From Lepisosteus oculatus (lineage: Eukaryota > Chordata > Actinopteri > Semionotiformes > Lepisosteidae), in assembly GCF_040954835.1 (NCBI RefSeq), contig NC_090711.1, positions 13,449,001 through 13,513,000 on the forward strand: a stretch of 64,000 nt of DNA, given 5' to 3'. The position numbers and the translations under genes are program-made. Positions 11,335 through 22,467 of this stretch are shown here, piece after piece. The notes under the pieces are model-generated. The model was given only the letters and a program-made list of their open reading frames with translations. It was not told where the DNA came from and did no database searches. How positions within the stretch are numbered: the stretch's first letter is position 1; each line of letters starts with the position of its first letter.

Positions 11335-11974
11335 CACACATTATGTTGAAAAATAGATACATATGTTGGACAGCTTGGGTTTTGTGATACTGAGTACTGA
11401 CAGTCCTTTATGCAACAAATACTGTAACCAGACATTTGCTTACATTACATCAATCCTGTGAATACTTTTTTTGGTAGCATTGTTGCTGTACCAATGACGT
11501 AAACCCCTGTAAGGAAATGCAGAGTCACCAGGTGTCTTCATTCAAGTTACCGAGTGGAAGAAATCACGTCACCGCTTAAGACACAGAGGTAATCACCTTT
11601 TTCATTCCTTTCAGGTTGAGTACCAACACCAATTTACACCTTCCTTTCCCTCAACAAAAGGCTGCCATAAAAAAAGTAAACATGGTTCATTCTGTGTGCA
11701 AGAATGCTCTCATTCATGCCTGGTCACACCCTTGCTGACTGCTGTGGCAACGCTTAGTGTGCTTATACAGTACATGCTCTTTCTTCCCTCTTTTAAATGT
11801 CATGCAAGTGCATTTAGAGTTTATACTCACGCTAACTGCAAGGGCTGGGCTGAAGTGCTGAAATGAAAGTCAACCAAATGGAACAGCTTAAGTATTGCTG
11901 TTATCATCACTTACTGTATGTCTTAGCACAATAGTAGATTCCCATTAACAGAAAATAATTATGAATATAATTAA

Positions 11975-12290
11975 TACATCCACTTTATCCAGTCCAGGGC
12001 TGGGGGGAGCTGAAGCCTATTCCAACAAGCAATGGGTGCAAAGCAGGATTCACCCTGGATGGGATGCAAGTCTATTTCCAGGCACATACAGATACAAACA
12101 CGATGTTTTCAGAGGCCAATTATCCCATGAGTATGTCTTTAGGCTGAGGGAGAAACCCAAGCAAGACCAGGGAGAACATACAAACTCCACACAGACAGCA
12201 CCCCCTGGTCTGCAGTTGAACCCAGGGCCCCAGCACTGCAATCAGCAATGCTGATCACTGCACCAGCGTGTCGTCCAGCACAGCTAATCG
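11975..12290 (-). repeat. tRNA-headed SINE, family B (copy 3)
   Basis: Reverse orientation, with the 3' end (CCAGTCCAGGGCTGG) first and the B-box complement (GAACCCAGGGCCC) near 12218. An open frame across it comes from the SINE and is not a gene. Confidence 0.8.
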
Positions 12291-12299
12291 TATAACTGG

Positions 12300-13290
12300 T
12301 CAAAATTCAGACACAATGAAACCAAATCTCGGCACAAAGAATGTGAATAATCATGTTGACAAATTTTATTTTTCAACACAGTGCTGCACACCTGCACACC
12401 ACTGCACTGCATCACTGCCCAGATGAGAGGGGATCGCGGAGCCCATCTTTCTCAGCTGGCTGTGAGTAGTTATTGGATCCCAAGACCTCATCCAGGTGAG
12501 ATTTAACAGACATCGGGGTTCCAGCTTTAATTCAACAGCTGGATAGCATATTCTAGACTGTTTTTTTCCAGTTGCATCCTGTCCTCTGGTTTATTTGTTG
12601 TGATTGATTCTGACAAACTCCACTGGGTCAGAGCCTCCCTGCTCATGGCTAGAAACTTTCAATACTGGTAGCCTGTCTGGATAGTCCCTACTCCTTGCTT
12701 CGACAGAGCTCTGACCTCCCCAGAAAATGGGGAAATCATGCAATAGAAACACTCTTTGTCATCGGGAATGTTATGATAATATTATTCCATTAAGAGAAGA
12801 GCGTTCACAGGGAATGCCTCAGGCACTTAATAGGGGGGCCTAAACCACAGGCAGACAGGGTGTGTCAGTCACATGGGCAGGACCAACAACTGTGTATGAG
12901 AAACGTAAACTGAGTAAAACTTGAACCCACGACGGGAGAAGTGGGTGTGCTTGTCTGCAGGAGATTAGGGAAAGAAACATATGTAATCTGCATGAAAAAA
13001 TTCCATGAATGTAGTATTTTGCTCACTACAGCGTGGGAACGCAGACTTATTAGCTGGTACGAGGAATGACATCAGTGAGGTTTTTATATAGCAGCATTAA
13101 AGATTTTACACAAAGTTTTATATTGTACTTCTTGGCATGCGTACACAAACAAGGCCTTATTTTTACAGAGCAGCTGTATTTTTGTTCATTCCACAATAAC
13201 CCCTTCCATAAAGTTTTACAACCACTGTGTTCTTTAAGAAGGAAAGGACAAAAAAACATGTGTGTTGATATTACTCACAAAGTAAGAGCT
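12300..13290. other. Intergenic, nothing recognised
   Basis: No gene-like exon and no identified repeat, apart from the family-B SINE that starts just after it. Confidence 0.45.
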
Positions 13291-13299
13291 GTAAGATAT

Positions 13300-13585
13300 A
13301 TTTGGCCTGGGCAGCACAATGGGTTCAGTGTGTGGGGAGTCTGTGTGTTCTCCACAGGGGTTTCCTCTGGGTGCTCCAGTTTCCTTCCCCAATCCAATGA
13401 CGTGCTAGTAGGGTTAATAGGCCTCTGGGAAACCGGACCCTTGTGTCAGCATGTGTGTCTGCCCTGCGTTGGAGTGGTGTCTTAAACAGGTTGTGCCCTA
13501 CCTTGCACCCATTGCTTGCCATGGTAGACTCCTGCTCCCCTGTGACCCTGAAGTGGATGAAGCAGCTCAAAAATGGATGGAGGGA
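13300..13585 (+). repeat. tRNA-headed SINE, family B (copy 4)
   Basis: Landmarks include GGGAGTCTGTGTGTTCTCC, GTTTCCTCTGGGTGCTCCAG and TAGGGTTAATAGGCCTCTGG, ending CCCTGAAGTGGATGAAGCAG. The B-box region is poorly preserved. Confidence 0.75.
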
Positions 13586-13658
13586 TATTTTATTTGACCT
13601 AAAAGGGGGTGCTGGTGTGAAGGGGGTTTTTACAGAGGGACCCAGTGCAGGCACCATT

Positions 13659-13934
13659 GGGTGGAGCAGTGGCCCTGTGGCTAAGGATCTGCACCTGTGG
13701 CTGGAAGGTTGCCGGTTCAAATCCTGTGGCCAGAAGTGGAATCCTATGTTGGGCCCCTGAGCAAGGCCCTTAACCCCAGCTGCTCCAGGGGCGCTGTACA
13801 AAGGCTGACCCCCAGCTTCTCTTTCTCTCTCTGTGTGCCTGTGTGTCTCATGGAGAGCAAGCTGGGGTTTGTGAAAAGACAAATTCCTAATGCAAGAAAC
13901 TGTATAGGGATAATAAAGTGATCTTATTTTATCT
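13659..13934 (+). repeat. tRNA-headed SINE, family A (copy 1)
   Basis: It begins GGTGGAGCAGTGGCCCTGTG, with an A-box-like TGGCTAAGGAT and B box GGTTCAAATCC about 35 bases later. The body has GGGCCCCTGAGCAAGGCC and TCATGGAGAGCAAGCTGGGG. The tail is TAATAAAGTGATCTTATTTT. The same structure recurs at 33742-34000 (minus) and 49048-49320 (plus). Confidence 0.85.
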
Positions 13935-13939
13935 GAAGT

Positions 13940-15690
13940 AAATCCCACCTAGATTCTCACCAACACATGAAGGGAAGCTTTGCTAAGTTGTCTCTCTACC
14001 CAGACAGTGTGTCCCTTTCTTGCTACGCGGCTACCAACATTCAGGACCATGAACTGTCCATACCACAAACGCAAGGAGACATTCGAAATGCTTTTGTTGT
14101 GTGTTATTGAATTGGCAGTTTATTTTCTCCTTTTCACACAGCTGAAGAAAAGACTTGCTTCTGTTGTGAAAGTGAACAGTGAGGGCTACAGAGAACAGAG
14201 AAGCACCATGGACATGCGCTACAAAGAAATGCTACAAAAAATATACTTTTCTTAAAGGGAAACTGCAGTCCCAAGTTCTCAGACCAGTTACTAAATCTCA
14301 GTAACAAAATACATTCATCGGTAGTATCGCAAATTCCAAGTTAAGCACAAAATACAAAGTCCAGTATTGTTGCCATGATGTGGCCCTTCCTGCTCATTAG
14401 TCTTTGTAACGACTAATGGAATGCGATATATGAGGGAATAAGTACAGATTGTGCAGCAGATATTTCACCACAGAAATATTCCAATGTGATCTGAATGCAG
14501 AATTAACAGTAGTATTTGTTGGCAAAACCTTCTTGAAATCGAGAGCAATATTTCTAGTGGATTTAAAGAGTGTTAATAAGCCTGCTTGTTTACAATGTCA
14601 CAGGGCTGCTTCATGTCACTGAAGATTTGCCTTGTATTGAATCGTTCTGAATTTGACTATGACGCTGGAGGTTTGACATGTTACTGTGTACACTTTACTT
14701 TTACTGCGGTAAAATTCCCCTTTAATACCTGTTGAACCTGTCCTGTCAATGTAGCATTTTTTGAACTTTCCAAAAGAATAACTATCCCATTACGTGGATA
14801 CCAGTGGCATGATTACTACAGTTTGTCTCTGACCAGACAGCTGTCAGGGATATCCCTACTTTTTTTAAACATGACTCAGAGTCGAGCAATAATACTGTCA
14901 TGTGCAACAGATAGCAAAAATAAACAGTGTTAGTCACTCAGGTAAAAGAGGCACACCGATACTAAAGGGTTGCTAGAAGTACCAGATTTTATAGCGTGAT
15001 GTGTCTCTATGTAAAGGGCAAAGAGTATTTTTGAGGAAGTTATCCTTCTTTTCCATGACTTGGCAAAACTGCACGGGGCTTGCGCAATCTTGCCTACCTT
15101 AATTTGCCCTTTTAATTCAATTTCTGCAGTGGACTTCTCTGCCTTATCTGCTGTGCAGAGAGGCTGCTGGTGCAGTCCTCAGACAGTTGGTTAGAGGAGC
15201 CCATGGTGTCACACACAAATGAGATACTTTCTTGACAAGAAGAAACACCAGATTATGATCAGTTGTACCAGAAACAACCACCACTTTCAAAATGTAAGCA
15301 GAATATTTCAGCAACTCAACCTTTATTTTTTATACACTCTCAAAAATTAATTCTATTCAACATCAATTCATGAAATGGATCAAGATTCCGTTTCTTTAAT
15401 GCAGGGTGATTATTTAGCACTCATGAGCTGAAGGGTCTTGCCACGTTTAGCAGTCTGAAAGCTGAAAGCACTTTGTTTATGGTCAAGGTGTGATAGTATT
15501 GTCCCTTCAGGCTTGCTCTGCTGGGTTCTCGATTCTCTGGGTATGATGTTGGTGATGCCTGGTCAGCATCATTTCCTGACAATCAGTGCCAAGAAGCAGG
15601 AGAATGCTGGGAAGAAGATGGGGATTTGAAAGTACAGTGGGTGAATGATGTCGTGGGCCACTTTCCTGACTCCTTTCCTTCCAGTTCACT
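13940..15690. other. Intergenic, nothing recognised
   Basis: No gene-like structure. A 91-codon open frame at 13980-14255 has no splice context and no family features. Confidence 0.45.
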
Positions 15691-15692
15691 GG

Positions 15693-15745
<53 letters not shown>

Positions 15746-15990
15746 TACTTATACTTACATAGCGCTTTTCTGGACACTCCACTCAATGCGCTTTACGTGT
15801 AATGGGGACTCCCCTCCACCACCAGCAATGTGTAGCCCCACCTGGATGATGTGCGCCTGTTTACAGTATTGTGTCCCCGTCACTATACTGGGGCATTAGG
15901 ACCCAAATGGACCGCAGGGTGAGCGCCCCCTGATGGCTGGATGTGGTGGCATGTCAATGAACACTGGTCACTGGTGATTCTGGCCCCTTC
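15693..15990 (-). repeat. 5S-type SINE body (copy 2), headless, with (TAA)n tail
   Basis: It starts with about 53 bases of (TAA)n (15693-15745). It then continues as the complement of the family 3' end (AGCGCTTTTCTGGACACTCC, AATGCGCTTTACGTGTAATG) and body up to about 15940. The 5S-like head is missing, so this is a 5'-truncated insertion. The open frames encoding poly-Ile or poly-Tyr come from the microsatellite. Confidence 0.8.
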
Positions 15991-16599
15991 TATTCGTGCT
16001 GCTCTTCCTAAACTCAGCTTGAGCGCACCATGCTATCAGGCTCTGACCTTCTCCTTAAACCTCATCTGGCTGGTTCTGACTTCTGTGCCTGCGCCGTCGC
16101 CAGATTAAGACGATACTGAGTGTGTCTACGAACTACAATTCCAAGAAGTTAGACAAAGTTCAACAGAAGTGGTTCACATTTCTAATGCAAAACAGTACTA
16201 TGACCTGACTGGGAGTTCTCTTAAGCTTATAAACAGAAAACAGAACTGTATTAATCACAGTAGATAAACATCAACGTAAAACATTTCCATACGAGGAAAG
16301 CAGGGAGGGAGCACAAATTAAAATGTTAGAAAAAGTATATTGTTAACAATTTATTCATGTTTATATGGTGCTACTGTATACCCACTTTACTGGGAAGTGA
16401 ATGGGTTATTCCCAATATATACATAAATAATAAATGAGGGGGAGTAACTCCTGTTTTCAGATAACTGAACTGTTTCCGAGAGAGAATAAAAAAAAAGAGG
16501 AATATGAACTTTGAGATTAGTCTCTACTGTAATAGTGGTGAGAGGAAGTTGTACTATCACTGCCTCGCCTTTTTGTCAGTCATTATTTAAGAGCTGGAA

Positions 16600-16745
16600 C
16601 TACTGGATTATGGTCAGAAAAGCAGCACTTACTTACAAGGCACTTACTGCCTTGTCTTTCTCACACCTGAAGAAGGCTCCACGGCCGAAATGTTGTGGTT
16701 TCTTTCTCCTTTTTTTCAGCATGGAATAAACCTATTACTTGTTCC
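16600..16745 (+). repeat. Retroelement 3'-end fragment with hammerhead-like core
   Basis: CTGAAGA (16667-16673), a GGC/GCC mini-stem (75-77 with 84-86), then GAAA (16687-16690), followed by a pyrimidine tract and GGAATAAACC. The segment CCTGAAGAAGGCTCCACGG looks like a dispersed fish repeat. The order CTGANGA, stem, GAAA resembles the hammerhead ribozyme core carried by Penelope-like elements, but one extra A precedes the stem, so activity is doubtful. Confidence 0.45.
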
Positions 16746-16812
16746 TATATATATACACATGATCAGTTTATATAATACAATACAGAGCCAGACGTGTAAA
16801 GTAAATGAATAT

Positions 16813-16818
16813 ATTTAT
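16813..16818 (-). terminator. Candidate polyadenylation signal of ARFRP1
   Basis: AATAAA on the minus strand, about 1.27 kb past the ARFRP1 stop. I noticed no closer canonical signal. A variant signal nearer the stop is possible. Confidence 0.3.
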
Positions 16819-18090
16819 TTGAAAACATTTAAACATAACTAATGGTGACTGTAGTGCCCATTTGCTGGAAAATCCTGTTTTCTTGTAAAATTATTTGATT
16901 CTGGAAAAATCTCAAACTTCAGTGACTTCATGGAAAACTATTCAGGGAAATTCAGAAGACCACCCCTTTCAAAAAAACAAACAGACCTTTGAATTCATTT
17001 TCACTATCATTTTATGTACTGACGTACTCACGGTAACCTAATGCAGTTTTACTATGACAAAACAGAAGCGATACTTAATGACAACGTCTATTCCACCCAG
17101 TTTACTACTGTGGGAACTGGAAAAATCAAGTCAGGGAACAAAGGGACAGAAGCTCAAAGGACAATACAAAGAAAGATGTGTGTAAACAAAATGTGTAGGT
17201 GTGTATTGTTTCTGGAATTGCTATGTACAGGTAACACACACATAATCTGTGGTTCTCAATATAAGAATCAGGCCTTGCTTACTCATTTTGCTTCCCTCAG
17301 TGAAACGGGCTACGTAGTCTTAGTTGGATAACTTCTTTTTCCAACAGCAACAAAACGAAACACAGTCTGCAGCTGCAGGCCCTGGTGCATTGCACATCCA
17401 CCAGGCTGACCTGAAAATGTTAATGCATTCCTAAGACCAATGCGTGCTGGAAAGAAATCTCATTCCATCCTACAATGTCACTGATCACCCCTGATTGTTT
17501 GCAGCCAAGCCTCTGAGGCACACCACCAGGAGATCCTTCTTATTTTGCCTTATTTCCTGGTTGACGTAAGTTTGCAATTACTTAACGCCATGGTGGCGTG
17601 TGTTACAATGAATAACAATGCTCAAGAATGCGTGAACCACACGCAGGATTAAAAAAAACAACAACGTGTGGAACATGTCATGCTTGAAGAGCGAAAAACT
17701 CCCCCCCCCACCAAGTCAGCTGAATAGCTGAGCTGTTCTACCCCCGATGTGGTCACGATGTGCAGGGTCACACAGAGAAATTACGCAAAATGCTATTCTT
17801 TGAAAGCCGGCTACTGTTACAGATTACAATCTAGTTTCACATGGTATAAAAAAGGCCTAGACACCAAAAGAGCAACTATGTGGCATGCAGGTGATTGTCC
17901 AATCAGCATCTGTGCCACCACCGTCAGTTTCTACCCCCACAAAGGTACACAAACACAATGCATTTAAGTCTCCGACAGGCGAGCTATACAAAAAAACCCA
18001 ACACGTTTTCTTCTTGACAGGCCAACAGGAGTGATCGGCAGTACATGTAGCGGGGGCTTGATCCCTCTGAAGCTGCAGGGGTGCAGGGCC

Positions 18091-21000
18091 TTACGTGATG
18101 TCCTTCTGCCTGGGAGGCCGGTGAATATTTCTCACCACACACTTGACCATCCACTCGATGCCTTCGTTGACTCCTTGGCTGCAAAGCAGGAAGCAGAGAC
18201 AATGAGTTTGTTCACCTCGATCACGTCATGAATTCAAAAGGCAGAGGGGTGACCCAATCAAATACAGCTGTATTGTGGTAACCGTGTTGCACCCTGGAGA
18301 AATGGGATCTGATTGTCAGACACGTACTGTAGGATCCAGGGGAACCACTCTCTAGCCTGAGAGATTCTATACCCTGTTACTGCACTGATGCTATAAACCC
18401 CCTCTGGTGTGCACAGTTGATCTCAATAATCCTGTGTGTTTTCGTGCATTCTCAGAAAGCCTATCCCAGGAGTAGGGGCTGCAAGGTGAGACCATACGCT
18501 GAACAGGACAGCACTCCATTGCAGTGCAAACACACACAGACAGATTAAGAGAAATGTATTAATTAACCTGGCCATTAACTAACCGGACTGGAAGGTGGAA
18601 GGAAACTGAAGCACCTGGAGAAAACCCGCACAGAAATGGACAGAGCATACAAACTCCACAGAAGGCTCTCCAGTCTGAAACAGAATCCAGGGCCCATGTC
18701 CTGCATTGTATTAAATTCCAGTGTTCCACAGTTTTCTTGTGTGTATAGTAAATGCATTATATATGCTCATTATGAAGTCTTTAATTCCTTGTACAGCCAT
18801 CTCGAAGAAATGATACCCCTTGGTTTTGTCAATTCTGGCAATGCTGGTCCTGACATCTAAAGAGATTCTAAGAGTTTATGCTGTATGCACCGAGAACAGC
18901 CTTGAGGACAGATTTCTGTTAACATTAGTTGTGACAAAAGCATTGTTGGCATGAGCACAAAACATGAGCTAGAACACCCTGTCCTCTCCTTTCCATAAAC
19001 ACCTCGCCTCCATGTAAATGTCAACTAAGCAAGTCCGTGTGGAAATGATCAACACTAACGTCAATCTAAACGCAAGGGCTCCCCTGAAAATAAACAGTGC
19101 TTTTTGTTATGCGCATTCGCCTCGAGGAAAAACATTCCACATTGAGTTCTTCGGATGCTCTCGGGCTGGATGTCCCAGCCTTCTTCATCTGATTAACGGG
19201 AGCTTCCACGCATCAGGGCAGACTTCTTAAACCCTACTGTGCCACTGATCCAGTGCTCTGTCATTGAGATACCTTCCAACCTAGGTAGTGCACTCAGCAA
19301 TATCAACTGCATCACTAAAGGAAGGCCCGAATCCACCTGCAAGACTCCTAGTTTGTCCTGAACCTAGTTTGTCTTGTCGTCAGTAACCAGTCTCCTGCTC
19401 GGCACCATACCATTGGCTCGGGTCCCTGCAAGATTCCCGGACAGCGGCGCAAGCTGTGCTCGCCTCCAGTGCTGTCAGATCGCGATCGTCATCTTTCTCT
19501 CAGTATATCTGCATATCTCCGTCCTGCCTCGGCCGTCTCTGTCAGCCTCAGTTCACCCGCCCACTTCGGCGGTCTCCGGCTGTGAGCCCCTCCAGGTGTT
19601 CTCACTTGGGTTCTCGCGCCTGTCTGCATCAGCTCGCTGCGTCATAACGCTCTTCTGCCCGAAACTCCCTTTTTATGGGTGTCCTGCTCACAGGTTTTGA
19701 TCAAAACTAGCTGCGATCACAGATCTCAGCTCTCTTGGCAGATTTTAAGCACTTTCAGATCTCAGCTGACAAACGTATCGCTCCGTGTAAAAGGAGAAAA
19801 CGCAATGTATTTACATGTTTAAATGTCATCCATGGGCAACAGATGCTTTCTGTTATGAGGTGAAACCCCAGAAGGTGCACTAGTGGAAAATCAGAGATGC
19901 ATCATTCTCCATTTCTTATAGCACAACCTCATGCTGACACAGCAGTTAAAAGGGAATTTTCAGAAATAAAAAAGCAGCAAAACATTTTACGGCAACTATG
20001 GCAACTGTCTTGGGAATGCCTCTTCTTAAAACAGCAAGCTGAATCATCCTTCATTTAAACTATTATTTTGCCAAGTACTTATCCAATAAACAGCTCCCCC
20101 CCTCAGTTTCTGAGCCTTGATTTCCGTTTCTTTTGTTACAGCAGAACACTCGTTTTATTTTTTGTACATTTTTGCAGTGTGTTTTCTTATTCCCTTGTGC
20201 TCTAAAACGAATTTTAAAAAAAGATTCAGTGTCTATAGGGGTAGTAATATACTTCCTTGGATTAAGATTAAAGCAGTGTTTTTTTTCCAGTGTAGGCTTG
20301 TACCTCAAAAGGGAATTCTTATCATCACTCTTATTAAACTTTATTGAGGTGAATTCATTACAGAGCATTCAAATAACTCCCACACTCACCGATCCCAGTT
20401 TTGTCAAAGAGCTTTTTTTCCCCAAAGAATATCCTAATATTGCAGAGGCACTTGAGCCTTCACAAGACCCCAGATGAGATGCAAATGACTGTAAATTCCT
20501 GCAGTAAACTGGATAAAAAGGTTGAAAATGAGCCAGTTTCAAGGAGAAAGACAAAGTGGTGCACTACAAGGTGGGTTAAAGGGGAAGAAAATGGTTTTCA
20601 GGTAGAAAAGGTGGCGAAACACCAGAAGGTTGAAGAAAAGAGAGGAAGTTGATTCCCAAATCTGTCCAGCTGGAGAGTAGCCTGAACACAACCGAAAAGT
20701 AGGGCAATACTACACTCTTATCAGCAAAAGAAAGCCCAGGGCACGCACCACCTGAACAAACACAAGGAGCCTGTTTTATAACTGTTGTTTGGACTGAGTT
20801 GAATCAATTGACACACAAAATTCCAATGGGGTCAGGACATCCACAGATCAGCTCCCGTGACAAGTTCGGTTCGTAACTTTGTAGAACAACAGTAAGGCAG
20901 CAGGCCGGGCCCATTTGAAAACAAACATATGGGAGTCTGTTTCTCAGATAATGGCAAGACACAAGTCTTAACAAGTGCATTCCCTGTGCTTTACAAGTGG

Positions 21001-22429
21001 GCAGAGTCTGAGGGGTGTGAGAAGATAAGGGCAGGTGAGCCTAAGAACTCCAGGCCTCTGGCTTTCCTCACGCCCACGAACCACGGCCTCCCTTTGTTCC
21101 TTGCTTGCTCTTTTCTCACGAAGGAGTCTGTCTCACACAGATGCCAAACTGAAACACAGGTGAGCCAGGCTACAGCTCAGCACCCTAGCTCCAGAAAACG
21201 TCTTGGGATCAAATTCAGAAACTTCCATTCTGAAACGAGCCTTTCTGAAAAACCTGCAGCTTGAGTGAGCCCAAAGTCCAAGTAAAACTCCCAATTCACT
21301 TTAAGTGCAAGAAATAATTAACTTAGGGTTCACCAATGTGCTCCTGCCAGTTAGATTTGTGCCTATACCTTCGATAACCTGCAACGACCTTTTCATTTGT
21401 GTCATGAACACGCAGAAAGACATTTTCCTTCCACAGTTAAATTATTTCAAAAATAAACCGGGACTTTTATGTAATCAAATGTATCCGTTATGCATTTTTA
21501 TGCTGACCGTTATTAAAAAGAAAGCATTTTAAAGATTTTTGAAAAGGGTGTTGTTTTCTCAGTAACATACTGTCCTAATAACATTTAGTCAAATTCAAAA
21601 TAAGGAATGTCCTTCCGCTTGCTAAAGATTTCACAAGGCATGTGAAAAAAGGTCACTAACATTCGTTTACTGCCATGTCTCTGGACTGGGGCAACAGAAG
21701 CGGTAAGTCAAACACCTTTGAAAATACCACAAAATCCCCTTATGTGTGTTAAAGGTAACTATATCAATTACACGTCATGGCGAGATGACTGCTACTCCCC
21801 CTGGGTGGAGTCCCGTGTTTCCAAGGCTGTTTTTAATGGCCGTGCTTCCAAATGAACACAATATCATATCACCATATCACCCTGCAACTCACAACTGGCA
21901 ACCCACTGAAGCTAAGCAGGTGTGAGCCTGGTCAGTACCTGGATGGGAGACCTCCTGGGAAAAACTAAGGCTGCTGCTGGAAGAGGTGTTAGTGGGGCCA
22001 GCAGGGGGCGCTCACCCTGCGGTCCATGTGGGTCCTAATGCCCCAGTGTAGTGACGGGGACACTATACTGTAAACAGGCGCCGTCCTTCGGATGAGACAT
22101 AAAACCGAGGTCTTGACTCTCTGTGGTCATTAAAAATCCCAGGGTGTTTCTCGAAAAGAGTAGGGGTGTTACCCCGGCATCCTGGCCAAATTTCCCCATC
22201 GGCTGTTATCAATCATGGCCTCCTAACAATCCCCCTCTGTGAATTGGCTTCATTACTCTGCTCTCCTCCCCACTGATAGCTGATGTGTGGTGAGCGTTCT
22301 GGCGCACTATGGCTGCCGTCTCATCATCCAGGTGGATGCTGCACATTGGTGGTGGTGGAGGGGAGTCCCCATTACCTGTAAAGCGCTTTGAGTGGAGTGT
22401 CCAGAAAAAGCGCTATATAAGTGTAAGCA

Positions 22430-22467
<38 letters not shown>

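Noticed and set aside
15507-15899. Frames with poly-Tyr and poly-Ile
   Set aside because: Produced by the (TAA)n microsatellite of a SINE tail; the same holds for poly-Tyr and poly-Asn at 22307-22575.
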